A program made the position numbers and the translations under genes. A stretch of DNA of 64,000 bases from Desulforhabdus sp. TSK (lineage in GTDB: Bacteria; Desulfobacterota; Syntrophobacteria; Syntrophobacterales; Syntrophobacteraceae): NCBI RefSeq assembly GCF_022836495.1, contig NZ_BQXM01000016.1:1-64000 (forward strand), written 5' to 3'. A model generated the notes under the pieces. That model was not told the origin of the DNA and did no database searches. It was given only the letters and a program-made list of their open reading frames with translations. Below, piece after piece: positions 23,951-32,260 of this stretch. Every line of letters begins with the position of its first letter. Position 1 is the stretch's first letter.

Positions 23951-24841
23951 ATGGACATTCACCGGCTGGAAGTGTTTTGCAAGGTTTTGGAGCTGCAAAG
24001 CTTCACCAAGGCGGCCGACGCTGTTTGCCTGACACAGCCCACCGTCAGTGAGCACATCCGCGCCCTGGAAGAAACCGTGGGAGAAAAGCTGGTGGACCGG
24101 CTGGGAAGAGAGGTGCTGCCGACTCCGGCGGGCAAGATCCTGTACCGGTACGCACGCGATATGATCCTGCTGCGGGACGAAGCCATCCAGGCTCTGGAAA
24201 AATTCAAGGGGAAGCTCTCCGGGCACCTGCTCATGGGAGCCAGCACGATTCCCGGAACGTACATCCTGCCCCAGCTGATCGGGTCTTTCAAAGCGAGCCA
24301 TCCCAGTATTCAGATCACTCTGAAGATAGGAAGCAGCGGAGAAATCGTGCAGGGCCTCCTGGACGGGAAGCTGGAGCTGGGGCTCATCGGCGCCAGGTGG
24401 GACGACCGGAAGATCGTCCTGGAGGAGATCTTTTCCGATGAACTGGTGCTGGCCGTCTATCCCGAGCATCCCCTGGCGCGGAAAAACGAGGTGAACCTGG
24501 AAGAGATTGCCGGTGAGCCTTTCATCCTGAGGGAACGAGGGTCCGGAACGCGCCTCGTGATGAAGCACGCCCTGGAAGAGCATGGTTTTGCCGTCTCGAG
24601 GCTGTCCGTCGTCGCCGAAATGGGCAGCACCGAAGCCGTGCGCCAGGGCATCAAGGCGCGTATCGGCATTTCCATTCTCTCATCCAGGGCCCTGGCCGAG
24701 GACATCAAGCATAAGTGCCTCGTGGCGGTGCCCATCAAAGGCTTCCGCTTCCTGCGTTCCTTCTACCTGGCCCAGAGAAGGAACCGGCAGGCTTCCCCCT
24801 TATGCACGGCCTTTCTCAATCATATTCGAGCCCATGGATAG
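23951..24841 (+). CDS. LysR-family regulator of the selenium-metabolism-associated type
   Basis: 296 residues. The N-terminal winged helix (HRLEVFCKVLELQSFTKAAD, then TQPTVSEHIRALEETVG) is textbook LysR; the rest is the periplasmic-binding-protein-like effector domain (LLMGASTIPGTYILPQLIGS). The closeness to the LysR group annotated in anaerobes as selenium-metabolism-associated is recalled from the N-terminal sequence and supported by a selD gene 6 kb away; it was not tested. A candidate site of the ATC-N9-GAT type lies before selD (30375-30389). AGGAGGGAGAAG precedes ATG 23951. Confidence 0.85.
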   Translation: MDIHRLEVFCKVLELQSFTKAADAVCLTQPTVSEHIRALEETVGEKLVDRLGREVLPTPAGKILYRYARDMILLRDEAIQALEKFKGKLSGHLLMGASTIPGTYILPQLIGSFKASHPSIQITLKIGSSGEIVQGLLDGKLELGLIGARWDDRKIVLEEIFSDELVLAVYPEHPLARKNEVNLEEIAGEPFILRERGSGTRLVMKHALEEHGFAVSRLSVVAEMGSTEAVRQGIKARIGISILSSRALAEDIKHKCLVAVPIKGFRFLRSFYLAQRRNRQASPLCTAFLNHIRAHG

Positions 24842-24864
24842 GCGCACGGTGGCTTCGATTCAAA

Positions 24865-24912
24865 AGAAGGGACGCTGAGGACGCTGACAGAGCGCTGATG
24901 CACGCTGATAAG
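24865..24912 (+). repeat. GACGCTGA-type quasi-periodic repeat
   Basis: GGGACGCTGAGGACGCTGAC, then AGAGCGCTGATGCACGCTGATAAG in consecutive pieces: five CGCTGA units at roughly 9- to 13-bp spacing between the convergent LysR and rsmA genes. Related copies are at 25849-25895 (inverse orientation) and 56036-56083. Confidence 0.8.
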
Positions 24913-24957
24913 AAGCTCTGTCGAGGGAGCGGCGCAAGTAAGCTCAATCCGCGCGGC

Positions 24958-25800
24958 TCAGCCCATCTGAAGGATTTTTCCCAACTGAAGGAATTCCTGG
25001 GGGCTGAGGGTTTCGGGACGCCGTTTGGGGTCGATGCCCGTTTCGCCGAGGGCCCGATCGAGGAGCGCCATGTTTCCTCCAAAAAGGCTCTTGAGGCTGT
25101 TGTGAAGGGTCTTCCGCCTCTGCTGAAAAGCCGCGTTGACAAGGGTCCTCAAGAACTTGAAGGAGGGCGGCTGATCGAACGCATCGTGGAAAAAATCCAT
25201 GCGCAAAACGAGGGAATCCACCTGGGGCGGCGGATAGAACTGCCCCGGCCCCACAGTCAACAGGGGCGTCACCCGGGCGCAGACTCCCAACAGAACGGAA
25301 AGCACGCCGTACTCCTTCGTTCCCGGACCGGCTGACAGGCGGTCTCCCACCTCTTTTTGGACCATGAACACCGCACGTTTTATGACCGACAAGGATTCGA
25401 GGAGACGGAAAACCAGCGGCGAGCTGATGTTGTAAGGCAGATTTCCCAGAATCACGAGGGGCTGCCCTTCGCTGCGGCTCACCTCCTGAAAATCGAAGGT
25501 CAGAACATCCTGCTGATGCACATGAAAAGCGTCGCCCGATGCCTGCGTCGCCGTCGCCAGGTATTCCGCCAGGTCGCGGTCCAGTTCCACGACATGGAGG
25601 CAGCGCACACGGGGCAGGATGTGCTGCGTGAGGGCTCCGAGCCCAGGCCCCACCTCCACCACCACATCGGAGGGATCCAGCTCGGCCCCCTCCACAATGA
25701 GCTCCGCCGTCCTGGACTGAGCCAGGAAATGCTGCCCGAACCTTTTGCGGGGTCTTGTGCCCTGCAGTCGAAAATATTGCTGAGGAGTGAGATAAGTCAT
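24958..25800 (-). CDS. rsmA: 16S rRNA (adenine1518/1519-N6) dimethyltransferase
   Basis: 280 residues. It dimethylates two adjacent adenosines in helix 45 of 16S rRNA during late 30S assembly. Motifs: KRFGQHFLAQ at the N-terminus, SAM-binding VVVEVGPGLGALTQHIL, VVELDRDLAEYL, catalytic LGNLPYNISSPLVF, and the C-terminal FFHDAFDQPPSFKFLRTLVN, AAFQQRRKTLHNSL helix region. Full length compared with E. coli KsgA. ATG 25800 is followed by the conserved TPQQYFRLQGTRPRK. A second frame, 24944-25825, covers the same DNA but is a shadow. TsaD lies just upstream on the same strand. Confidence 0.95.
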   Translation of the reverse strand: MTYLTPQQYFRLQGTRPRKRFGQHFLAQSRTAELIVEGAELDPSDVVVEVGPGLGALTQHILPRVRCLHVVELDRDLAEYLATATQASGDAFHVHQQDVLTFDFQEVSRSEGQPLVILGNLPYNISSPLVFRLLESLSVIKRAVFMVQKEVGDRLSAGPGTKEYGVLSVLLGVCARVTPLLTVGPGQFYPPPQVDSLVLRMDFFHDAFDQPPSFKFLRTLVNAAFQQRRKTLHNSLKSLFGGNMALLDRALGETGIDPKRRPETLSPQEFLQLGKILQMG

Positions 25801-25848
25801 GCCCGTCCATTTCTGGTTTTCTCACGCCGGCTCATGAGCTCTTTCATT

Positions 25849-25895
25849 CTTATCTGTGTTTTTCAGCGCCCCATCAGCGTCTTCAGCGTCCAACC
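25849..25895 (-). repeat. GACGCTGA-type quasi-periodic repeat, between tsaD and rsmA
   Basis: On the minus strand: GGACGCTGAAGACGCTGATG, GGGCGCTGAAAAACACAGAT, AAG. It fills most of the 106-bp gap between the TsaD stop (25907) and rsmA start (25800), and would be transcribed within that pair. Confidence 0.78.
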
Positions 25896-25906
25896 CTTCT
25901 CATGGG

Positions 25907-26944
25907 CTACGAGTACGCCTTGGCGATCCACCTGGACCGAGCGTCCAGGTCGAGGGGGTTGGGACAAAACCCGGAGCGCTTCCAGGACGTGAAACCGGCA
26001 GCGGCAATCATGACGGCATTGTCGGTGCAAAAGCGCAGCGGCGGCAGGTGAAGCGTCAATCCCTCCCGGGCGGTCGCTTCCATCAGGCGGTGCCTGAGGC
26101 GACTGTTGGCCGCCACCCCTCCCACCACGGCCACATCCGTGGCTCCAGACATCTGGGCGGCTTTCACGGTTTTGGTCACCAGGACATCCACCACGGCCTC
26201 CTGGAAGCTGGCCACCAAATCCTCCAGGCGATAAGCACCCGAAACTCCCTGGGCATCTCCAGGAAGTCCGTGAGCACGAACATAATTGGCAACAGATGTC
26301 TTCAAGCCACTGAAGCTGAACTCCAGGGAATCCCTTTCCTTGAAGGCTCTTGGGAAGAGAATGGCGGTGGGGTCCCCTTTCACCGCAAGGCGGTCGATCT
26401 CTACTCCGCCCGGATACCCCAGCCCGAGGAGCTTGGCCACCTTGTCGAAGGCTTCCCCGGCGGCATCATCCCGCGTGGATCCCATGAAGTGGCTCTCCCC
26501 GTCGGGGTCCACCCGGTAGAGGGCCGTGTGGCCTCCCGAAACCACCAGGCAGATGAAGGGCTCGGCCGGAGGGTCCTGTCCCAGAAAGGCGGCATGCATG
26601 TGCCCTTCCAGGTGACTGACGGCAATGAGGGGCTTGCCCAGTGCATAAGCCATGGCCTTGGCGGCGCCGATCCCCACGAGCAGAGCACCCACCAGCCCGG
26701 GCCCCTGGGTCACGGCAATGGCGTCGAGCTGCTCCGCAGATACCCCGGCTTCCGTCAGGGCCCGGTCCATGACGGGAAGAACGGCTTCCACGTGCTTCCT
26801 GGAGGCAAGCTCGGGAACCACACCGCCGTAGGGGCTGTGTATGGCAATCTGGCTGGCAATGACATCGGAGAGAATCCGCTTCCCATCCTCCACAACAGCG
26901 GCAGCCGTTTCGTCACAAGATGTTTCCACCCCCAAGATCAACAT
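25907..26944 (-). CDS. tsaD: tRNA N6-adenosine threonylcarbamoyltransferase
   Basis: 345 residues, full length. It transfers threonylcarbamoyl to A37 of ANN-decoding tRNAs with TsaB, TsaC and TsaE. ASKHA fold landmarks: MLILGVETSCDETAAAVV, the iron-binding HxxxH in VSHLEGHMHAAFL, LVVSGGHTALYRV, and AVVGGVAANSRLR near the C-terminus. ATG 26944 is followed directly by the conserved start. Upstream of rsmA, both on the minus strand with a repeat between them. Confidence 0.96.
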   Translation of the reverse strand: MLILGVETSCDETAAAVVEDGKRILSDVIASQIAIHSPYGGVVPELASRKHVEAVLPVMDRALTEAGVSAEQLDAIAVTQGPGLVGALLVGIGAAKAMAYALGKPLIAVSHLEGHMHAAFLGQDPPAEPFICLVVSGGHTALYRVDPDGESHFMGSTRDDAAGEAFDKVAKLLGLGYPGGVEIDRLAVKGDPTAILFPRAFKERDSLEFSFSGLKTSVANYVRAHGLPGDAQGVSGAYRLEDLVASFQEAVVDVLVTKTVKAAQMSGATDVAVVGGVAANSRLRHRLMEATAREGLTLHLPPLRFCTDNAVMIAAAGFTSWKRSGFCPNPLDLDARSRWIAKAYS

Positions 26945-27232
26945 ATTGAATCAGGCATCCTCCCAAGCTGTCACGGTGTCCAGGGCTTTCATTCTGCACT
27001 CGATTTCGATTTTTTGGCCATCCTATCATTCCGTGATCCCGAAGGGCAAGGGCTCAGGGGCCTTTTGGAGGGAGGGGCCGCGTAAGGCGTTGATCCCGAC
27101 GTGGGGTTGTGCTAGAAAACTTCCAACGCAGCCTCCCCGCTGTCTTCCTTCCGGCGGTGGAGAGCGACGGGGAACAGGACTGCCTGGCGAGGCTTTCCAT
27201 CAAACATTGGGATACTGTCGAGAGGAAGACAT

Positions 27233-27415
27233 ATGAATTGGCCGTGGCAAGTGGGTATGCTTATTCTGACAGGCGTGCCGGGGATCGTGGGCGGAGGCCT
27301 GGTTTGGTCCATTGCAGGTAACTGGACTGCGGTGCTGGTCTATGAAATTCTGCTGCTGTGCGCCATGGGTGTGGTGATTTTTAAAGGCGGAAAGCATTCA
27401 GGGGACGCTCATTAG
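27233..27415 (+). CDS. Small two-helix membrane protein
   Basis: 60 residues from ATG 27233 with AGAGGAAG six bases upstream. Two hydrophobic segments, VGMLILTGVPGIVGGGLVW and TAVLVYEILLLCAMGVVIF, with a short basic C-terminal tail. It lies 25 bp before the DUF6485 gene on the same strand, so they may be co-transcribed. No family recognised; retained because of the ribosome-binding site, the strong membrane pattern and the spacing. Confidence 0.6.
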   Translation: MNWPWQVGMLILTGVPGIVGGGLVWSIAGNWTAVLVYEILLLCAMGVVIFKGGKHSGDAH

Positions 27416-27439
27416 GCAGGCTGCGAAGGAGAGGTTTTC

Positions 27440-27643
27440 ATGGAGTGCAAGAAAGAACAGAACTTGGAACATTGCAGCTGCAGCTATGCATCGTGCTCCC
27501 GGAAGGGCCTGTGCTGCGAGTGCATTCAGTATCACCTGAAAAGCCGGCAGCTTCCGGGATGCTGTTTTCCCAAAGACGCCGAAGCGACTTATGACCGTTC
27601 CTTCGAGCACTTTGCCAGGCTTGTGGCGGAAAAGAAGGTCTGA
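27440..27643 (+). CDS. Cysteine-rich small protein (DUF6485-like)
   Basis: 67 residues with nine cysteines. The order CKKEQNLEHCSCSYASCSRK, GLCCECIQYHLKSRQLPGCC then FP is the DUF6485 pattern seen in many anaerobes and methanogens. The cysteines probably bind metal, zinc or an iron-sulfur cluster, but no function is established to my knowledge. GAAGGAGAGGTTTTC precedes ATG 27440. Convergent with the nucleotidyltransferase gene. Confidence 0.8.
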   Translation: MECKKEQNLEHCSCSYASCSRKGLCCECIQYHLKSRQLPGCCFPKDAEATYDRSFEHFARLVAEKKV

Positions 27644-27694
27644 TCCCCGGCTCCATCCGGGCCGGCAGATCCTTCCGACGCTCTTTGATCCCCG

Positions 27695-28252
27695 TCACTC
27701 CCCGTGGAGGGCCTTGAGCCGCTCGGGAATCCCCCACCGCAGCATGAGAGCTGCCGCGGCCGGCGGCACAAGATGCTCCCAGGGCTCTCCCCGGACCATG
27801 CTCCTGCGAATATCGGTGGCGCTCAGCCCCTTCTGCTGCAGGGGCCTTTCCCAAAGGATCTCCGTCTTCAATCCAAGACTTTGGAAGCGCTCGAGTTTTC
27901 TCCGCCCCCAGGAATCGTAAATGGTGAGATAGAAAACGGCATCCATGGGCAAGTAATAGCGGTAGAGCTCCGGGAGGTTGATGGGAAAGGGGACAATGGA
28001 AAAATCCTCAGGAGGAATTCCCGCCTCGAGTAAGACATGTCGCGCCATCGTATAACGTTCGAAATAAGTGAGGGGATTCGCCCCCGGGCTGCTCCGATGG
28101 GGGTCCGCCGGATCATCCCTTGTCAGCAGCGGATCGGGATTGGTGATCCCCACCACCAGATGGCGACACCGGGATTTGCCTGCCAGCAGGTAGTGCAGAT
28201 GATCGTTGTGCAGTACATGAAATCGGCCGTGAATCACTCCGCATTCAACCAT
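27695..28252 (-). CDS. NadM/NMN adenylyltransferase-like nucleotidyltransferase
   Basis: 185 residues from ATG 28252 (AGGA six bases upstream; a TTG two codons earlier is possible). The cytidylyltransferase-fold signature GRFHVLHNDHLHYL gives the HxxH nucleotide-binding site, and LSATDIRRSMV is the ISxTxIR-type motif that closes on ATP. This matches nicotinamide/nicotinate-nucleotide adenylyltransferases of the NadM type, which make NAD from NMN or NaMN, but other nucleotidyltransferases of the superfamily cannot be excluded. It lies 43 bp downstream of the CDP-alcohol phosphatidyltransferase gene on the same strand. Confidence 0.72.
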   Translation of the reverse strand: MVECGVIHGRFHVLHNDHLHYLLAGKSRCRHLVVGITNPDPLLTRDDPADPHRSSPGANPLTYFERYTMARHVLLEAGIPPEDFSIVPFPINLPELYRYYLPMDAVFYLTIYDSWGRRKLERFQSLGLKTEILWERPLQQKGLSATDIRRSMVRGEPWEHLVPPAAAALMLRWGIPERLKALHGE

Positions 28253-28295
28253 GTCCAATCCTCATCTCGCGGGAGCGCCGTGGAGCACCCAAATG

Positions 28296-28952
28296 TCAAA
28301 GGGGCCGCCCGTCGCGCAGGGTCCGCAGGAGGCGCCCCAGGACCGCCAGGTTGGGATGCACCGCAAGGTAGACGAGCGCCGCCATGGGCAGTCCCGCCCA
28401 GAAGAGGCTCCCCCAGGCGCAAAGGATCATGACGCTGGTACGCGTCCCTTTGCTGGCAAGGGTCGGGGGTCTCAGGTCCAATCCCAGGCTTTCGCCGCGG
28501 GCGCTGGAATAACTGACGAGGTTACTCCCCACGAGGGCCAGAGCCGCCAGCACCCCCAGCATCCAGGCAGGGCAGGCAAAAGGCAATCGGTAAAGGTAAA
28601 TCCCCAGCCCCATCACCATGGCTCCATCGGCATAGCGGTCCAGGACGGAATCCCAAAAGGCCCCTGCTTTGCTCTGGCGCCCTGTCAGCCGAGCAAATTG
28701 CCCATCGACTCCGTCCAGCACCTGAGCACACGCAGCCAAACTCCCGGCGAGCCATCCCCATCCCGCTGCAAAGACGATCCCGGCGAGGACCGCCGTTGCT
28801 GAACCCGCAAGGGTGATCATCCACGGCTGGAGCCCTTTCACCTGCACCAGCCCGGGAGTGATGCGGGCGGACAGGTTGCATTTGATCCACTTGAGTACAA
28901 AACGATCCGTGGGCTTGGTCTGCCAGTCAGTGGCCCCTGCATCGAGTTTCAT
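28296..28952 (-). CDS. CDP-alcohol phosphatidyltransferase family membrane enzyme
   Basis: 218 residues from ATG 28952 (AGAGGGGAAAT upstream). The full catalytic motif is present: DGVDGQFAR, then eight residues, G, three, D, three, D (DGVDGQFARLTGRQSKAGAF, WDSVLDRYAD), surrounded by several membrane helices. The family joins a CDP-activated lipid or polyol to an alcohol, as in phosphatidylinositol, phosphatidylglycerol or di-myo-inositol-phosphate synthesis. The substrate is not readable. A downstream nucleotidyltransferase in the same direction might supply or use a related nucleotide, which is speculation. Confidence 0.85.
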   Translation of the reverse strand: MKLDAGATDWQTKPTDRFVLKWIKCNLSARITPGLVQVKGLQPWMITLAGSATAVLAGIVFAAGWGWLAGSLAACAQVLDGVDGQFARLTGRQSKAGAFWDSVLDRYADGAMVMGLGIYLYRLPFACPAWMLGVLAALALVGSNLVSYSSARGESLGLDLRPPTLASKGTRTSVMILCAWGSLFWAGLPMAALVYLAVHPNLAVLGRLLRTLRDGRPL

Positions 28953-29006
28953 GGCATTTCCCCTCTTCCCGGCCGGATCTCGACCTCGGCCAGGTCTTTC
29001 CACCCA

Positions 29007-30128
29007 TCAGTACAAATTTCTTTCACGCGTCACCGCCGCCTTCAAGGTTTTCTTGAAACGCCTTTTGAGCCGCAACCGATTCCAGTAGGTGAAGGGTGCT
29101 TTGGACGCCCGGATTTTGCCGGCCAGCGTGGCGCGCGGCTCAAAAATCAGGTCCAGGACATGACTGGTGGGCGTAACAGCTCCCAGAAGATTCACGCAGC
29201 CTGAGCAATAGGTGATGATCCTGCGGTCGGCGGCTTCCATCTTTCTGCGGTCACGCCAATTTCGAGAAAACTTCGGGGAAAAGAAACCCACCGCTCCTCC
29301 TTCACCGCAGCAAAGAGTCGTCCTTCCATGGTGCTCCATTTCCTGGATAGGAAGGCCCTGGGCGCGTATCAGCGCCCTCACCGCCTCGTGGATGGCCTGC
29401 TCATCCCTGACGGCGCAGGGATCGTGCACGGTCACGGTTCCCGAAGCAGTCCCACCCCGGGGCAGCCCCGCCTCGAGCAGGAGCTCATAAACCGTTCGCA
29501 CGGCCAGATCCCCTCCATATTCCTTGAAAACGCTGTAGCAGCTCGGGCATGCCACCAGCACCGTCCGCACTCCATGCTCCAGAAGATAGGCTTTCATTTC
29601 GCCGAAGACGGCTTCGAAGTACTCCTGGCGCCCCAAATCATGAGACGGCTTGGTGCAGCAGTCGAGCACGATCCCCAGCGATGGACTGTGGCCGCGCAGG
29701 CATTGAAAGACTTGAAGCACCGTCTCCGGACGGGCACCCGAAAGGGTACATCCCGGAAAGAAGACCGTGTCACAGCCCCGGGGAAGGGCATAATGAGTGT
29801 AGCGCCTCGAGATTCCGCGGGCTTCGTACTGGAAAATCCTCCCATGCTGGGAGTATGCGGCGCAAGTGTGCCTCACGCTCCGCCGACGCATTTCCAGGAG
29901 CATCCTTGCCGGGCTCAGCCCCACCGGGCAGACGGATTCACAAAGTCCACAGAGGCTGCATGCAAAAGGCGCATCCCGGAGCGCCTGGATGCCGGGGTCA
30001 AAGGTCCGGGCCAGCTGCTTCGGCGTGCCGTAGTGACTCAGGAACTCGCATTCCTGCTGGCACATCCAGCATTCCACACAGCTTGCGACCATACCGCTCA
30101 GCCGATCCACCGGCTTATCCTCAGCCAT
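29007..30128 (-). CDS. HdrD/GlpC-like iron-sulfur protein with cysteine-rich (CCG) domains
   Basis: 373 residues from ATG 30128; the frame is open to 30449 but the extra part is atypical. Two ferredoxin-like motifs (CVECWMCQQECEF, CSLCGLCESVCPVG) would bind 4Fe-4S clusters. Then come two CCG-like modules with PGCTLSG, LDCCTKPSHD, CPSCYSVFK, CCGEGGAVG and CSGC. This is the electron-transfer subunit pattern of heterodisulfide-reductase-like and glycerol/lactate dehydrogenase complexes. No catalytic partner is adjacent. The tail ends in a basic stretch (RLRLKRRFKKTLKAAVTR). Divergent from selD, with which it shares a 425-bp control region. Confidence 0.85.
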   Translation of the reverse strand: MAEDKPVDRLSGMVASCVECWMCQQECEFLSHYGTPKQLARTFDPGIQALRDAPFACSLCGLCESVCPVGLSPARMLLEMRRRSVRHTCAAYSQHGRIFQYEARGISRRYTHYALPRGCDTVFFPGCTLSGARPETVLQVFQCLRGHSPSLGIVLDCCTKPSHDLGRQEYFEAVFGEMKAYLLEHGVRTVLVACPSCYSVFKEYGGDLAVRTVYELLLEAGLPRGGTASGTVTVHDPCAVRDEQAIHEAVRALIRAQGLPIQEMEHHGRTTLCCGEGGAVGFFSPKFSRNWRDRRKMEAADRRIITYCSGCVNLLGAVTPTSHVLDLIFEPRATLAGKIRASKAPFTYWNRLRLKRRFKKTLKAAVTRERNLY

Positions 30129-30369
30129 CCCCCGCTCTCTTCCCGACTCCTTCGAGCCCTTGCCGGCAGCCTGCCCGCCCTCAACGCCTTCAAAGATTAC
30201 AGGGAGGCGGCAGAAAGTGTGCGACGGCTGCTCTTCAAGAACCCTTGGTCTATCCTCCATCAATGCGCGCCGCTCATTCGCCGTTGAATGGAAATCGATT
30301 TTCCCGTATGAGTATTTCTGTCCCTTCAGCGTGCAGGATTCAAATAGATTATTTCCATTAAATATTCTA

Positions 30370-30397
30370 TTGAAATCGGAAAATCCGATTTTACTAA
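30370..30397 (+). promoter_or_regulatory. Palindrome with LysR-type ATC-N9-GAT spacing in a candidate selD promoter
   Basis: AAATCGGA (30373-30380) and TCCGATTT (30384-30391) form a near-perfect palindrome with a 3-base centre; ATC (30375-30377) and GAT (30387-30389) are spaced by nine bases as in LysR boxes. It sits between TTGAAA (30370-30375) and TACTAA (30392-30397), a plausible -35/-10 pair for selD. The 425-bp gap 30129-30553 contains no other feature I recognise. Function is inferred. Confidence 0.45.
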
Positions 30398-30553
30398 TGC
30401 TCTGACAGTGTATATAGGCATTGCAGATACTTTGAGACCCTCCCGGCATAGCGCCGCAGCGTCATTTGCGTCGTTGAGGGGTAGGGCATGGGGGGCTGGA
30501 GTTGAATGCCAGAGTCCATCCGTCGCGGAAAGCCGGCGGATCAAGAGAGGAAA

Positions 30554-31606
30554 ATGAACTTTTTCAGCAAGAAGAAAACACTGACTGGTCTGGCCCGCAC
30601 CTGCGGCTGAGCGGCTAAAATCGGTCCGACGGCTCTGTCGGATGCGCTGCGGGGATTTCCCGCACCGAAGGATGCCAACCTCCTGGTCGGCTTCGAATCG
30701 AGCGATGACGCGGCGGTCTATCGCCTGACAGGGGAGCTCGCCGTCATATCCACGGTGGATTTCATCACTCCCCCGGTGGATGATCCCGTATGGTTCGGTC
30801 GCATTGGAGCGGCCAATTCCCTGTCGGATATTTACGCCATGGGCGGACGCCCCATCATGGCCCTGAACCTGGTCATGTATCCCTCCAAGAAGCTCGGAAT
30901 GGACATTTTGAAAGAGATGCTGCGAGGAGGCCATGAAAAAGTGGAAGAGGCCGGCGCGTCCCTGGCGGGAGGGCATTCCGTGGACGATGAGGAGCCCAAA
31001 TACGGTCTGGCCGTCACGGGGGTTGTTCCCCCGGACCGCGTTTTGACCAACAAGGGAGTCCAGCCCGGAGACGTCCTCATCCTGACCAAGCCTCTGGGAA
31101 CAGGGGTGCTCTTCAATGCATGCAGGGCCCGCAAGCTGCCCTGGCCTGAACTGGAAGCCATTCTCCCCGAAGTGGCGGGCCTCAACCGGCAGGCCCTCGA
31201 AACAGCCCTCCAGTTCCAGATCCATGCATGCACCGACATCACCGGTTTTGGAATCCTCGGGCACACCCTGGAAATGGCCGGGGGAAGCGGTGTAGCCATC
31301 GATCTTTTCTACGATCGTCTACCCTATTATCCCCATGCGCTGGAAATGTACGGGAAGAAGCAGACGACGGGAAGCAACGCCGCCAACCGCAAGCTCGTTC
31401 AAGAGCGCCTGGACATCAGGGTGAAGCTCTCTTCCGCGCAGCATGAACTGCTGTTTGACCCTCAGACATCGGGAGGACTCTTGTTCGCTGTGGAGGGCGA
31501 CCAGGCGGATTCGCTGCTGAAAGCGCTTCATGCCGCGGGAGTCACCTCCGCCCGGCAGGTGGGGCAGGCGACACAGCACGGTGAGCCCGCAATACGCCTC
31601 GTCTGA
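30554..31606 (+). CDS. selD: Selenophosphate synthetase, selenocysteine-containing
   Basis: 350 residues if TGA at 30608-30610 (codon 19) is read as selenocysteine; reading from the next usable start would lose the catalytic loop. ATG 30554 follows AAGAGAGGAAA. The active site reads ART-Cys-Gly-Sec-Ala-Ala-Lys, matching the Cys/Sec-Gly-x-Cys/Sec-x-x-Lys loop of SelD, and DANLLVGFESSDDAAVYR, VDFITPPVDDPVWFGRI with AANSLSDIYAMGG follow, as does the C-terminal DPQTSGGLLF. The enzyme makes selenophosphate from selenide and ATP for Sec and selenouridine synthesis. A hairpin just after the TGA fits a bacterial SECIS. A naive gene call would start too late at 30755. Confidence 0.94.
30608..30642 (+). 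promoter_or_regulatory. Sec UGA codon and SECIS-like hairpin in selD
   Basis: TGA 30608-30610 is followed, 14 bases later, by TCCGAC (30625-30630), loop GGCTCT, GTCGGA (30637-30642): a perfect 6-bp stem with a 6-base loop starting GG, at the position and size of bacterial SECIS elements that bind SelB. Confidence 0.75.
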
Positions 31607-31647
31607 GGAGGGATTCAGAAGTCATCTTCCGGAAAGAAGCGGGTCCG

Positions 31648-32241
31648 TCACCATATGGCATAGGTGCAGCGGTTTACGGCCTTGATGAGCTGCCTGGCGG
31701 ATTCTATTCCCTGTTGCTCCAGTCTCATCATCTGCATTTGAAAGATCTGGGCGGCAAAAAAAGCGTCGGCAAGAGCGTTATGCCTGTAATCCGCCTCGAG
31801 GCCGTAGCGCTTCATGATGGCGTCGAAGGGCATGGCCTGGCCCAGCTTTCCGCAGCATTGATCCAGCCATTTTTCAACCAGGTTGATATCGATGAAATCC
31901 TTCTTGAATTTTACGCCGATTTTTTTGAAATAGCGTTTCAGAAACCTGTAGTCGTATTCCACCGAATGCCCCACCAGAATGCCGTCGAGGGAGCGGAGTA
32001 TCGTATCGGCCAGCGCACTGAAGGGCAGAGCACCTTCCAGATCTGTTTTACTGATCCCGTGATACTTCATGGCCTCCAGTTTGTAGTTCTCCGGTCGGAT
32101 CAACGTGCAATAGGAGTCACCCACGACAATTCTGGAGGACCGGATGGGAACACTCGCAAAGGAGAGTATCTCATCCTTTTTCACATTGAGTCCGGTCGTC
32201 TCCAGATCGACCGAACAGTACCTCTCATCGGCAAGCGCCAT
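31648..32241 (-). CDS. DnaQ-like 3'-5' exonuclease (DEDD family)
   Basis: 197 residues from ATG 32241, with TGGAGG seven bases before; the frame continues upstream to 32298 into the neighbouring gene. Exo I CSVDLETTGLNVKKDE, Exo II VGHSVEYDYRFLKRY and Exo III YRHNALADAFFAAQ supply the D-E-D-H-D metal ligands. In many proteobacteria such an exonuclease gene directly follows a DUF294/CBS protein gene, as here (19-bp gap), often near acetate or other carboxylate symporters, so it may act on a nucleotide or RNA signal rather than as the polymerase III proofreader. That role is inference. Confidence 0.87.
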   Translation of the reverse strand: MALADERYCSVDLETTGLNVKKDEILSFASVPIRSSRIVVGDSYCTLIRPENYKLEAMKYHGISKTDLEGALPFSALADTILRSLDGILVGHSVEYDYRFLKRYFKKIGVKFKKDFIDINLVEKWLDQCCGKLGQAMPFDAIMKRYGLEADYRHNALADAFFAAQIFQMQMMRLEQQGIESARQLIKAVNRCTYAIW

Positions 32242-32260
32242 GGGTGGCCTCCAGGTCCGG

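Noticed and set aside
24944-25825. Second minus-strand frame (293 codons) overlapping rsmA
   Set aside because: It covers the same DNA as rsmA in another frame and reads as Arg/Gly/Pro-rich sequence with no motif.
25856-27085. Plus-strand open frame (409 codons) opposite tsaD
   Set aside because: TsaD is unambiguous on the other strand; the antisense product has shadow composition only.
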